NCBI RefSeq assembly: GCF_002879885.1
Contig: NZ_PNYA01000012.1
Span: forward strand, 1-64,000
Length of the DNA stretch: 64,000 nucleotides
Direction of reading: 5' to 3'
DNA from: Trinickia dabaoshanensis
GTDB lineage: Bacteria > Pseudomonadota > Gammaproteobacteria > Burkholderiales > Burkholderiaceae
The notes beneath the pieces were generated by a model that saw only the letters and a list, made by a program, of their open reading frames with translations, was not told the origin of the DNA and ran no database searches. Positions 17,415-25,941 of this stretch are shown here, piece by piece. The position numbers were made by a program, and so were the translations under genes. Each line of letters begins with the position of its first letter. The stretch's first letter is position 1.

Positions 17415-18946
17415 GCGGCGATCTCCTCGACATCGGCGAAGCTCGCCGCCAGCAACGACTGCTCGTTGCATTCATGGGCGTGCAGCAGCCGCGTGACGCG
17501 GGCCGCCCGGAACACATAGGTGCGATCGCAATGGGCGAACTCGTCGTTCTCGGTGGTGTACCAGATGAAGGTGCGGCCATGCGCCGCTTCCTCGCGGATA
17601 AGCCGATACAGCTCGCGCTTCGTGCCGATATCGACCCCGCGCGTGGGATCGTCCATGAGGATCAATTGCGCATCCGATGCGAGCGCGCGCGCAAACAGCA
17701 CCTTCTGCTGATTGCCACCCGACAGCGAAAGAATTCCAGCACCCGAAGAGGCGCCGCGGATGCCGATGCGCTCCGTCCAAGTGGTGGTGAGCGCGCCCGC
17801 CGCGCGGCGATCGATGACGCGGGGAATCAGGCCAAACGGTCGCGCAGACGTGTTGCGCTTACGAGCCCCGCCGAGCAACCATCGGATGTCCAGGTTTTGC
17901 GCGATCGACCATAGCGGAAAGATGCCATCGCGCGGACGATCGCCCGCCACGAACGCTACCCGTTCCCGTGCGTTCGTGGCCGCCTCGTAGATCGCGAGCA
18001 AGGCTTCGCTCTGTCCTTGGCCGGCCAGCCCCGCGAAGCCGATGATTTCGCCGCGCGGCGCATCGATCCGCGTCCGCCCCCCGGGGCCTAGCGTCCAGTG
18101 GTAGGCATCCGTCGCGAGGGCCTCGCCACGGCCGCTTTCGCGCCGCGTCGCTTGAACGACACCGGCATCGAGCTCCTGGCCCATGGCTGCGACGATGGCG
18201 TCATGCGCGATGGCCTCGCGCGGCAGCACCGCCGCCACGCGCCCATCGCGCATCACGAGCACGCGGTGGGCCACACGCACGATTTCGCCGAGCATGTGGC
18301 TGATCAGGATCGTCGCGATGCCGCTTGCGCCGGCCTTGCCGACGAAAGCGAGCAACTGCGCGGCCGTATGCGCGTCGAGGCTAGAGGTGGGCTCATCGAG
18401 GATCACGAGCTTCACAGGATCGCTGACGACCGTGAACGCGCGCGCGATCTCCACCATCTGACGCTTCGTCAGCGTGAGATCGGCGATGAGCTCGTGCCCC
18501 TTCAAGCCATGCCCGGGAAAGATCGCGTCGAGCTGCTCGAGCATCAGACGCGTCGCGCGGCGGCGCCAGTCGTGGCCGCGCAGTTCGGGGTGCAGGATCG
18601 ACATGTTCTCGGCCACGCTCAGGTTCGCGCACAACGACAACTCCTGAAATACGCAGCGCACCCCCGCGTCGCGGGCGGCGTTCGGATCGTAGGCCGACAC
18701 CGGGCGTCCTGCGATCGTGATGCTCCCTTCGTCGGGCTGAAACACGCCCGTGAGCACCGCCATCAGCGTCGATTTGCCCGCGCCGTTGTGGCCAGCGATG
18801 CCGACGCATTCGCCGGGTCGAATGTCGAAGTGCACGTCGGCCAGCGCTTTCACGCGGCCGAATGTCTTGCCGATTCCCGCGAGCGATATGAGCGCCGGCG
18901 GCGCGCCGCTCGGATGCGGCTCTCCGAAGGCATGAGCGTCGACCAA
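17411..18946 (-). CDS. Sugar ABC transporter ATP-binding protein, two nucleotide-binding domains (RbsA/MglA type)
   Basis: 511 residues. NBD1 has Walker A GHNGAGKST, a divergent signature (TLTKRQMVEIARAF) and Walker B LVILDEPTSSLD. NBD2 has the degenerate P-loop normal for this family (GLAGQGQSEAL), the canonical signature LSGGNQQKVLFARAL and Walker B LILMDDPTRGVD. It energises uptake by the two downstream permeases, whose genes overlap or follow closely, using the periplasmic protein encoded just upstream. Confidence 0.94.
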   Translation of the reverse strand: MVDAHAFGEPHPSGAPPALISLAGIGKTFGRVKALADVHFDIRPGECVGIAGHNGAGKSTLMAVLTGVFQPDEGSITIAGRPVSAYDPNAARDAGVRCVFQELSLCANLSVAENMSILHPELRGHDWRRRATRLMLEQLDAIFPGHGLKGHELIADLTLTKRQMVEIARAFTVVSDPVKLVILDEPTSSLDAHTAAQLLAFVGKAGASGIATILISHMLGEIVRVAHRVLVMRDGRVAAVLPREAIAHDAIVAAMGQELDAGVVQATRRESGRGEALATDAYHWTLGPGGRTRIDAPRGEIIGFAGLAGQGQSEALLAIYEAATNARERVAFVAGDRPRDGIFPLWSIAQNLDIRWLLGGARKRNTSARPFGLIPRVIDRRAAGALTTTWTERIGIRGASSGAGILSLSGGNQQKVLFARALASDAQLILMDDPTRGVDIGTKRELYRLIREEAAHGRTFIWYTTENDEFAHCDRTYVFRAARVTRLLHAHECNEQSLLAASFADVEEIAA

Positions 18947-18993
18947 TTCATCCTCCTGCGTGTCGTTCGTCCGGCGTCTATGGCGGCAACGGG

Positions 18994-20019
18994 CTATTTC
19001 GCGTCGACGATCTTCGTCACTTCGTCGCGCGTATAGAGCTTGTTTGCGATGCCGCCCGACGGCGTCTTCGCCAGGACGGCGTCGAGGTCATCGGACGTGA
19101 CGGCCATCAGCGGCATGCGGATATCGTGAGGGAGCTTCTTGCCGGCCAGCAATTGCTGCGTCACCCAGAATGCGAAGGTCGAGCAGCCGGGCGGGATTGT
19201 CACGGAGAGCGTCTCGTAGCCGCCGCTTTTGTGCTGCTGCGCCCACCACGCGAGCTCCTCCTGGCGATTGCCGAGGATGATGATCGGCGTGGGGCGCCCC
19301 GCTTCCTTGATCGCGTTGGCCGCGCCGTAGCCGTCGCCGCCTTGGTCGACGACGCCGTCGATCTTCGGCAGCGTCGGCAAGATGCCGGCCACCTGTTTCT
19401 GCGCGACCGTCTGCGTCCAGTCTCCATGTACCGAACCGACGATCTTCAGCCCCGGATACTTCTTGATTTCGTCGACGATGCCGCGATGGATCTCGTCATC
19501 GACAGATACGCCGGCCAACCCTCGGATCTCGAGCAAATTCCCTTTACCGTTCAGGCGCTTCGCCATGTAGTCGATCTGCATCGAACCGAGTTGATGGAAA
19601 TCCACGGCGATGCGGTATGCGCACGGTTCCGTCGCAATGCCGTCGAACGTGACGACGGTGACGCCCGCGGCGCAGGCTTGCTTGATCACGCCGTTGAGCG
19701 CGGTGGGCGAGGCGGCGTCGATGGCGATGGCTTTATAGCCCTGCAGGATCAGATTTTGGATTTGCTGCGCCTGCTCGGTGGCCTGATTCTCCGCCGTCGT
19801 GAAGGTGGGCGCGGCCGCGACGACGCCTGCTTTGACGGCCGGATCGGCCACCTCGGCCCAGCTCTTGAGCATGGCCTGACGCCAACTGTTGCCGGCGTAG
19901 TTATTGGAAAGCGCCACCTTCATCGCCGCCGTGCTGCCGGCGGCCGCGGTTTGCGCCTGCGCTGCGCCGTTGGCGATGAGACAAAACCCGAGAACTGCAG
20001 AAGCGAGGTACGAACGCAC
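18994..20019 (-). CDS. Periplasmic sugar-binding protein of ABC transporter (RbsB/YtfQ-like)
   Basis: 341 residues from a GTG at 20019. This start is chosen because AAAGGAG lies about 8 bases upstream and because it opens directly into a signal peptide (RSYLASAVLGFCLIANGAAQA). The mature part is a type I periplasmic-binding protein (MKVALSNNYAGNSWRQAMLKSW...NLILQGYKAIAIDAASPTALNGVIKQAC). It captures the ligand and delivers it to the permeases. First gene of the six-gene minus-strand operon that continues with ATPase, two permeases, lactonase and dehydratase. Confidence 0.92.
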   Translation of the reverse strand: MRSYLASAVLGFCLIANGAAQAQTAAAGSTAAMKVALSNNYAGNSWRQAMLKSWAEVADPAVKAGVVAAAPTFTTAENQATEQAQQIQNLILQGYKAIAIDAASPTALNGVIKQACAAGVTVVTFDGIATEPCAYRIAVDFHQLGSMQIDYMAKRLNGKGNLLEIRGLAGVSVDDEIHRGIVDEIKKYPGLKIVGSVHGDWTQTVAQKQVAGILPTLPKIDGVVDQGGDGYGAANAIKEAGRPTPIIILGNRQEELAWWAQQHKSGGYETLSVTIPPGCSTFAFWVTQQLLAGKKLPHDIRMPLMAVTSDDLDAVLAKTPSGGIANKLYTRDEVTKIVDAK

Positions 20020-20135
20020 TTGCTGTCTCCTTTGATCTGATTGGACTGTCCACGCGCAACGCAGTGATGCCGCAAAACTCAAGGTGGCGCATTGGGGACA
20101 AAAAGGTCGAGCCTGGTTGACGGCTGGCCTCGATT

Positions 20136-20151
20136 AACTAATATACTAGTT
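20136..20151. promoter_or_regulatory. Imperfect palindrome, candidate GntR-family operator
   Basis: AACTAATATACTAGTT is symmetric at 14 of 16 positions. It lies in the gap between the sugar-acid operon and the divergent GntR gene, in a locally AT-rich patch. GntR/FadR-subfamily proteins bind short dyads of this size. Assignment to the adjacent regulator is inferred from position. Confidence 0.5.
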
Positions 20152-20291
20152 GAACGGAGATTTGGGTGGAGTTTTCTGCATGCCGCTCTGTGCGAGCGCT
20201 GCCCGGCGGGTTAGGAACCGGTCATGTACGCGTCGAACGCCCGTCAGCCCGTAGAATGCTTTCCTCGATCAGGGTGCCGTGCCCCAGGCTA

Positions 20292-21032
20292 ATGAAAACC
20301 GACCGTAACGATCCCGAGCAGTTCATCGCGCGCGTGCTGCCTCGCGCTACCTCTCTCGACCGCGCGCAGCCGCTCTCCACCCAGATTTACGATCTGCTGC
20401 GCGAAGCGATCATCACGATGGCTGTGTTGCCCTCGGACGTGATCTTCGAGCGCGCGTTGAGCGAAACGCTGGGCATCTCGCGTACGCCGGTGCGCGAGGC
20501 GCTGCAGCGGCTCGCCCGCGAAGAGCTCGTGACCATCGCGGCGCAGTCGGGCACCTTCGTCGCGCCGGTGCGGCGCGAGCAGTTCACGGAGGGCGCGTTG
20601 ATTCGGCGCGTGCTGGAAAGTGCGAGTATTCGGCGCGCGGCGGAAATGATCACGGCGCGCGAGCTCGATGTCTTGCACGACATTCAGGAAGCTCATCGGC
20701 GAGCGATCGAACGGGACGACCCCGTGGAAGCGATACGGCAGGACAACCGGTTTCATGCGGCGGTGGGGGCGGCGGCTCGTTTGCCCAAGGTATTGCAATT
20801 GATCGACTTGGTCAGGGCGCCTATCGATCGGGTGCGTTATGTGACGGCGCGCGAGCCGGAAGAAGGGGCGATGACACTTGCCCAACACCAGCGTGTACTC
20901 GACGCCTTGGCCGCGCACGATCCCGATGCGGCGGAACGAGCGCTGCTCGCGCACCTCGATGATGCGCTGCTGCGGCAACAGCGCGTATTTGACGCGCATG
21001 TCGGATTGTTCGAGGGGGAAGCGGGGCGGTGA
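20292..21032 (+). CDS. GntR-family transcriptional regulator (FadR/FCD subfamily)
   Basis: 246 residues from the ATG at 20292; a longer frame to 20166 has no family character. The winged helix is QIYDLLREAIITMAVLPSDVIFERALSETLGISRTPVREALQRLAREELV (about residues 30-80). The C-terminal FCD all-helical ligand domain includes DNRFHAAVGAAARLPKVLQLIDLVR and a final helix with HLDDALLRQQRV; histidines there could bind a metal plus an organic acid. It is divergent from the sugar-acid ABC/lactonase/dehydratase operon, so it is probably its ligand-released repressor. Confidence 0.92.
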   Translation: MKTDRNDPEQFIARVLPRATSLDRAQPLSTQIYDLLREAIITMAVLPSDVIFERALSETLGISRTPVREALQRLAREELVTIAAQSGTFVAPVRREQFTEGALIRRVLESASIRRAAEMITARELDVLHDIQEAHRRAIERDDPVEAIRQDNRFHAAVGAAARLPKVLQLIDLVRAPIDRVRYVTAREPEEGAMTLAQHQRVLDALAAHDPDAAERALLAHLDDALLRQQRVFDAHVGLFEGEAGR

Positions 21033-21167
21033 GGCGCGCTAGCGTCGCTCGGGATCTCGGCAAGATCGATTCGCCCTGTGGCGGAAAGAATCGACGCGTG
21101 GGCGTTACAACCCTTAATCCCATGTGGATTCGGGCTTGCCAGTGACGCGTTTGTATACTGTCGGAGA

Positions 21168-21191
21168 TACGGTCAATAAGCGGTGACCGTA
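21168..21191. repeat. Inverted repeat with 8-bp arms
   Basis: TACGGTCA (21168-21175) and its exact complement TGACCGTA (21184-21191) separated by eight bases. It lies between the converging 3' ends of the GntR and PIN-domain genes. It is not followed by a T-run on either strand, so a terminator is uncertain; a regulatory dyad is equally possible. Confidence 0.35.
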
Positions 21192-21241
21192 CCGAGACAT
21201 CAATAGACGATGCACAATGAATCGGAACCGCTATGGCGTCG

Positions 21242-21760
21242 TTACGGCGGAAAACGAATCTGGGAGAATCTCCTCCCTGCCAGGATCGCGCGCCGCTCGA
21301 CGTCAGAAGCCGAGTCAATCAATCCCTGTTGCTCGAGAAACATAAGGAAGGCGCGGGTAGAAACCTTGCGACAGCTATCCGGCAGCAGAAAACTGGCGCG
21401 GGCGATCTTGTGATCCTCGAACAAGAAGACACCGGTTTGATCGGAGGCAAGGCCGAACTCGCTCATCGCTTCTTGTATCGACAGTTCGCCGAGATTAGCT
21501 TTTCGGACGGGCGAGGCTGCGTCCGCTTGCTTGTATCGTCGATAGACGGTCGTTTCGAGAATTGGGATGCTGTTGGCGCGTGTCCATGCGGCGATGCGAG
21601 CGCTCGTAGGGGTCTCATTGCGCGTGACCTCATGCAGTCCCATGTCGACGAGTGCAACGGTCCATCCCGGTTTCAGCAGCAAATCGAGTGCATCGGCGTA
21701 GGCAAGCGTGATCAATGGCCCCGCGTCAGGAAGCAGAGTAACGGCTTTGTTACTCGCCAT
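21242..21760 (-). CDS. PIN-domain protein, probable toxin of a type II toxin-antitoxin pair
   Basis: 172 residues. The N-terminus (TLLPDAGPLITLAYADALDLLL) is the PIN hallmark with acidic residue D12. A second acidic residue (E44 in GLHEVTRNE) and later ones in NLGELS and FEDHKIAR fit the PIN ribonuclease active site. VapC-like toxins cleave RNA with magnesium. The gene starts three bases after the stop of a small upstream gene that looks like its antitoxin. It is longer than typical VapC (about 130 residues), so a DUF3368-like relative is possible. Confidence 0.72.
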   Translation of the reverse strand: MASNKAVTLLPDAGPLITLAYADALDLLLKPGWTVALVDMGLHEVTRNETPTSARIAAWTRANSIPILETTVYRRYKQADAASPVRKANLGELSIQEAMSEFGLASDQTGVFLFEDHKIARASFLLPDSCRKVSTRAFLMFLEQQGLIDSASDVERRAILAGRRFSQIRFPP

Positions 21761-21763
21761 GTA

Positions 21764-22111
21764 CTAACCGCGCAGCGCGTTGAGGTCATCTACCATGTGA
21801 CGCGTGCTCGACTCCGGCAAGCGCGGCATGGGCAAGTGGGCCTGCGCCATCAGTAGGAACAGGTCCTCGTCGCTGTCGATATTCAACGTTTTCATCGCTA
21901 GGCGGTCATCAATGCGGCCAAGCGAAAAGTCGAGGAGGGTGCGAAAGTTCTGGTTGCCACCAGCCTCCGCTGCTTCGAATGTTTCCACGAGATAGCGCAG
22001 TTCGGCGTTGAACAGTGCGTTAATGGACGTGTCTGACTTCGCCGCGAGAATTTTCGCGCGCTTGAGCAGGTCGCGATCGACTGAGCCTGTGAAATTCACG
22101 GTGTCGGCCAT
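21764..22111 (-). CDS. Probable antitoxin partner of the PIN-domain protein
   Basis: 115 residues. The N-terminus (MADTVNFTGSVDRDLLKRAKILAAKSDTSINALFNAELRYLVE) looks like a ribbon-helix-helix DNA-binding domain: a short beta strand followed by two helices. The remaining part (residues about 55-115) has no recognised domain and would wrap the toxin. It precedes the PIN gene by three bases on the same strand, the classic antitoxin-toxin order. Upstream dyads (22147-22181) are candidate autoregulation sites. Confidence 0.7.
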   Translation of the reverse strand: MADTVNFTGSVDRDLLKRAKILAAKSDTSINALFNAELRYLVETFEAAEAGGNQNFRTLLDFSLGRIDDRLAMKTLNIDSDEDLFLLMAQAHLPMPRLPESSTRHMVDDLNALRG

Positions 22112-22146
22112 GATCGGAGTCCTCTAAAGATTAGGTCGATGAGTTT

Positions 22147-22181
22147 AGCACATAAATATGTGTTGCACGGGTTTATGTGCT
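22147..22181. promoter_or_regulatory. Nested dyads upstream of the antitoxin gene
   Basis: A perfect 10-bp inverted repeat (AGCACATAAA at 22147-22156, TTTATGTGCT at 22172-22181). The left arm also forms an inner palindrome CACATA-AA-TATGTG (22149-22162). This gives three copies of the half-site CACATA/TATGTG within 35 bases, 36-70 bases upstream of the antitoxin start. This pattern suits cooperative binding by a ribbon-helix-helix antitoxin. Confidence 0.6.
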
Positions 22182-22185
22182 GCAA

Positions 22186-22428
22186 CTATCCGAGCGTCCG
22201 GTACTGAGCAAGCGGCAGTCCGTCGCACTCGAGCATCTCGTTGTATGCCCGCACAAAGTCCGCGTATCTAGATACCCACTGGTGGTCAGTTTGTGCCTGT
22301 ACCGCTCGTTGGATCGCCCGTTCGCATGTCTGCGAAACGTTGATGCCGAATTCCTTCGCGTCCTTGTCGCCTTCGTCCGGCAGGCTCAGGTCGGTAGTGC
22401 AGTCCGGAACGGATGGACTCCTCGGCAT
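22186..22428 (-). CDS. Orphan CcdA-like antitoxin
   Basis: 80 residues. The C-terminal two thirds fit the CcdA pattern: EFGINVSQTCERAIQRAVQA, then WVSRYADFVRAYNEMLECDG and LPLAQYRTLG. CcdA proteins are ribbon-helix-helix antitoxins that neutralise the gyrase poison CcdB. No CcdB-like frame follows downstream, where the PIN antitoxin promoter begins. The N-terminal residues (MPRSPSVPDCTTDLSLPDEGDKD) fit the DNA-binding strand poorly. It may be a decayed solo antitoxin. Confidence 0.6.
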   Translation of the reverse strand: MPRSPSVPDCTTDLSLPDEGDKDAKEFGINVSQTCERAIQRAVQAQTDHQWVSRYADFVRAYNEMLECDGLPLAQYRTLG

Positions 22429-22615
22429 GATGTAGGTCGCGGTGGCTGCCTGATGGATTCGATCATAGCCGTCTCGAAACGGCGTCGCTCAAAGATTGAT
22501 GGATCGATCCCGCACCACCGCGTAGGTCGCCTAACGAGGCATTCTCCAATTTGCTGTTGCCTGCTTGGGCTACGGAGCAAATGCCTAGCTCCTCCACACG
22601 GTCCGGCTCGACGAA

Positions 22616-23245
22616 TTATGATCGTCCCGTGGGCGCGGCAACCGACAACATCCTTTCGACATACCGCGCAATCAAGTCCACTTCGAGATTGACCTGGTCA
22701 CCGGTTTTTACGTTCTTGAGCGTGGTGACTTCCACCGTATGCGGGATCAGATTGATCGAAAATTCCGTACCGTCCTCGCGATCGTCGACGCTATTGACGG
22801 TCAAGCTCACGCCGTTCACGGTGATCGAGCCTTTATACGCGAGGTAGCGTCCGATATCGCGTGGCGCGAGCACGCGCAGTTCGTGCGATTCGCCCACCGG
22901 CGCGAAGCGCGTGACGGTGCCCAGCCCGTCGACGTGTCCTGAGACGATGTGGCCACCGAGCCGCTCATGGGCGGTCAATGCTTTTTCAAGGTTGACTTCG
23001 CCGGGCGCAGCCAAGCCGACCGTGCAATTGAGACTTTCTCGCGAAACATCGACGTCGAAGCTGCGGGTGGTTTTTTCCACGACCGTCATGCACGCACCTT
23101 GAATCGCGATGCTGTCGCCGAGTGCGACGTCGCTCAGATCGAGCGTCCCCGCTTCGACCGTCAGCCGCACGCCGGCCGCTGCATCGGTTCCCAAGGGCGA
23201 AACTGCTTCGATGCGGCCCACGGCCGCCACGATTCCGGTAAACAT
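22616..23245 (-). CDS. ribE: Riboflavin synthase, alpha subunit
   Basis: 209 residues, starting MFTGIVAAVGRIEAV as in the family. Two tandem lumazine-binding domains are visible, each with a GDSIAIQGACMTV or GSITVNGVSLTVN segment, plus HIVSGHVDGLG between them. It dismutates two molecules of 6,7-dimethyl-8-ribityllumazine to riboflavin and its precursor. The gene follows ribD by 21 bases. Its usual downstream partner ribBA is displaced by about 19 kb in this genome. Confidence 0.97.
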   Translation of the reverse strand: MFTGIVAAVGRIEAVSPLGTDAAAGVRLTVEAGTLDLSDVALGDSIAIQGACMTVVEKTTRSFDVDVSRESLNCTVGLAAPGEVNLEKALTAHERLGGHIVSGHVDGLGTVTRFAPVGESHELRVLAPRDIGRYLAYKGSITVNGVSLTVNSVDDREDGTEFSINLIPHTVEVTTLKNVKTGDQVNLEVDLIARYVERMLSVAAPTGRS

Positions 23246-23266
23246 CTTGATGCGTTCCTTGTCAGT

Positions 23267-24388
23267 TCAGTGCGGCGCCGACGGTGTTTGCAATCGCGCC
23301 AAAATTCTTAAATCGTCCCCTACGCGGTCCACCGAATGAAATGCGAGCCGGGTCCGCGCATCGAGCGTGGCAGGCGCCGCGACATCGAACATACCGGCCG
23401 AACCCGCACCAAGCAGGCTAGGCGCCAAATAGACGAGCAATTCGTCCACGCACCCTTCGCGCAGTAACGAGCCGTTGAGCTTATGGCCCGCTTCAACGTG
23501 CAATTCGTTGATGCCGCGCTCCCCAAGCCGTTTCAACATCGCGGGCAAGTCCACCTTGCCATGTTCGTTGGCCAACGGCACCACTTCCACGCCTCGCGCC
23601 GTCAATGCCTCGGCGTGGGCCGCATTGCGCTCGTCGATGGCGCCGCAAAACACGAGCGGGGGCGGGCCCTCTAGCAGCCGCGCCGAGAGCGGCACGTCGA
23701 GGCGGCTGTCGATCAGAACACGCAACGGCTGACGGGGCGTGTCGATCCCGCGCACGGTCAGCTGAGGATCGTCCTCGCGCACGGTGCCGATGCCCGTCAG
23801 AATCGCGCACGCCCGCGCACGCCAAGCGTGGCCGTCGGCCCGCGCGGCTTCCCCGGTGATCCACTGGCTTTCGCCCGTCGGCAACGCCGTGCGGCCGTCG
23901 AGCGAGGCCGCGACTTTCATCCTGACCCACGGGCGCGCGCGCGTCATGCGCGATACGAACCCGATGTTCAACTCGCGCGCTTCATTGGCCAACAAGCCGC
24001 AGCGCACGTCGATGCCGGCGTCGCGCAGCATGGCCAAACCGCGGCCCGACACTTGCGGGTTCGGGTCTTCCATCGCCGCGATCACGCGTTTGACGCGGGC
24101 ATCGATCAGCGCATGGGCGCAGGGCGGGGTGCGCCCGAAGTGGCTGCAGGGCTCGAGCGAAACATAGGCCGTGGCGCCTTGCGGATCGTGGCCGCGCCGC
24201 CGGGCATCCTTGAGCGCCTGCACCTCGGCGTGGTCTTGGCCGGCCGGCTGAGTGAAGCCTTCGCCGATGGGCAAGCCGTCCTTCACGAGCACGCAGCCCA
24301 CGCGCGGGTTGGGCGTGGTCGTGTACATGCCGCGGCTCGCGAGCGTCAGCGCGCGCTGCATGTGGATGAAATCGGCTTCCGAGAACAT
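23267..24388 (-). CDS. ribD: Bifunctional riboflavin deaminase/reductase RibD
   Basis: 373 residues. The N-terminal deaminase domain (about 1-145) has the zinc site HAEVQAL and PCSHFGRTPPC. The C-terminal reductase domain (from about 150) begins RPWVRMKVAASLDGRTALPTGESQWITG, with the NADPH-binding LHVEAGHKLNGSLL later. It converts the GTP-derived pyrimidine to 5-amino-6-ribitylamino-uracil phosphate. It follows hemL by 13 bases and precedes ribE by 21. Confidence 0.97.
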   Translation of the reverse strand: MFSEADFIHMQRALTLASRGMYTTTPNPRVGCVLVKDGLPIGEGFTQPAGQDHAEVQALKDARRRGHDPQGATAYVSLEPCSHFGRTPPCAHALIDARVKRVIAAMEDPNPQVSGRGLAMLRDAGIDVRCGLLANEARELNIGFVSRMTRARPWVRMKVAASLDGRTALPTGESQWITGEAARADGHAWRARACAILTGIGTVREDDPQLTVRGIDTPRQPLRVLIDSRLDVPLSARLLEGPPPLVFCGAIDERNAAHAEALTARGVEVVPLANEHGKVDLPAMLKRLGERGINELHVEAGHKLNGSLLREGCVDELLVYLAPSLLGAGSAGMFDVAAPATLDARTRLAFHSVDRVGDDLRILARLQTPSAPH

Positions 24389-24401
24389 GAGCGGGGCCTG
24401 G

Positions 24402-25685
24402 CTATGCCGGTTGTGCGGCGAACGCGCCGCGCGCGGCCGCGATCGTTTCGTCGATCACGGCATCGTCGTGCGCACTCGATACGAAGCCGGCCTCGTAGGC
24501 CGAGGGCGCGAAGTACACCCCCGCGTCGAGCATCTGATGGAAAAACGTGTTGAAACGTGCGATATCGCTGCGCGAGACATCGGCGAAGCTCGCGGGGACT
24601 TGCTCGGTGAAATAAAGACCGAACATGCCGCCGACGGCGTCCGCGCTAAACGCGACACCCGCGTCGCGGGCCGCCGCGGCCAAGCCGTTCGCGAGCCGGG
24701 CCGTTTGAGCCGATAGCCGCTCGTAGAAACCGGGTGCTTGAATGAGTTCGAGCGTCTTCAACCCGGCCGCCACGGCCACGGGGTTGCCGGAAAGCGTGCC
24801 CGCCTGATAGACGGCCCCTTCGGGCGCGAGCAGCGACATGATGTCGCGTCGGCCGCCGAACGCCGCCGCGGGCATTCCGCCGCCGATGACCTTGCCGAGA
24901 CACGTGAGGTCGGGGGTGATGCCGTACAGCGTCTGTGCGCCGCCGAGTGCCACGCGGAATCCGCACATGACTTCGTCGAAAATCAGCACGGCGCCATGAT
25001 GCGTGCACAAGCGCCGCAATGCTTGCAGGAACTCGGGGTTGCCGCGCACGAGGTTCATGTTGCCGGCGACGGGTTCGACGATGACCGCCGCGATCTCGTC
25101 GCCGAAAGCGGCAAACGCCTCTTCCAGCGCCTGGGTGTTGTTGTATTCGAGCACGGTGGTGTGCTTCGTGATGTCGGCCGGCACGCCGGCCGACGTCGGA
25201 TTGCCGAACGTCAAGAGGCCCGAGCCGGCCTTTACGAGCAGGCTATCGGCATGGCCGTGGTAGCAGCCCTCGAACTTCACGATGCGATTGCGCTGCGTGA
25301 AACCGCGCGCAAGCCGCAATGCGCTCATCGTCGCTTCGGTGCCGCTCGACACGAGCCGCACTTTTTCGATCGACGGCATGAGCTTGCAGATCTCCTCGGC
25401 GATCTCGATTTCGGCCTCGGTCGGTGCGCCGAAGGAAAAGCCGTCGGCCAGTACGCGTTGGACGGCTTCGAGCACTTGCGGATGCACGTGGCCGACGATC
25501 ATCGGCCCCCACGAGCCGATGTAATCGATGTAGCGCTTGTCTTCGGCATCCCAGAAGTACGGGCCGTTCGCGCGCTTGACGAAGCGCGGCGTACCGCCGA
25601 CCGAGCGGAAGGCACGCACGGGCGAATTGACGCCGCCGGGGATGGTGCGCTGAGCGCGTTCGAACAGAGCTTGATTACTGGACAT
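24402..25685 (-). CDS. hemL: Glutamate-1-semialdehyde 2,1-aminomutase
   Basis: 427 residues from the ATG at 25685 ([26 protein letters not shown]). Fold-type I PLP enzyme that turns glutamate-1-semialdehyde into 5-aminolevulinate for haem synthesis. Key segments are [56 protein letters not shown] and [18 protein letters not shown] with the PLP lysine. It heads the hemL-ribD-ribE block. Confidence 0.97.
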   Translation of the reverse strand: MSSNQALFERAQRTIPGGVNSPVRAFRSVGGTPRFVKRANGPYFWDAEDKRYIDYIGSWGPMIVGHVHPQVLEAVQRVLADGFSFGAPTEAEIEIAEEICKLMPSIEKVRLVSSGTEATMSALRLARGFTQRNRIVKFEGCYHGHADSLLVKAGSGLLTFGNPTSAGVPADITKHTTVLEYNNTQALEEAFAAFGDEIAAVIVEPVAGNMNLVRGNPEFLQALRRLCTHHGAVLIFDEVMCGFRVALGGAQTLYGITPDLTCLGKVIGGGMPAAAFGGRRDIMSLLAPEGAVYQAGTLSGNPVAVAAGLKTLELIQAPGFYERLSAQTARLANGLAAAARDAGVAFSADAVGGMFGLYFTEQVPASFADVSRSDIARFNTFFHQMLDAGVYFAPSAYEAGFVSSAHDDAVIDETIAAARGAFAAQPA

Positions 25686-25852
25686 GGGTGAAATTCGCTT
25701 CGAAGAAGGACCGGCCATGCTGGGCAAGCGCGTAGAGGCGGCGGATGCGGCCGGTGGGATCGCGCCAATTGTACCGAACTAGCGCAAGCGAGGCGCGCAC
25801 GCCGGGGTGTCCTAGTACGAACGGAGTAGGCGAGCGCCGGCGCCACGCCAAT

Positions 25853-25879
25853 AAAAAAAGCGCCCACGAGGGGCGCTTT
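25853..25879 (-). terminator. Intrinsic terminator of the porin gene
   Basis: AAAGCGCCC (25857-25865), loop ACGAG, GGGCGCTTT (25871-25879). On the minus strand the stem is followed by a run of T residues, about 60 bases behind the porin stop codon. Confidence 0.88.
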
Positions 25880-25941
25880 GAGTATGCTGCGCAACCTTGG
25901 TCCGGCGGGCCGAAGCCCAGCCGGACGAGAGGTTGTTGTGC

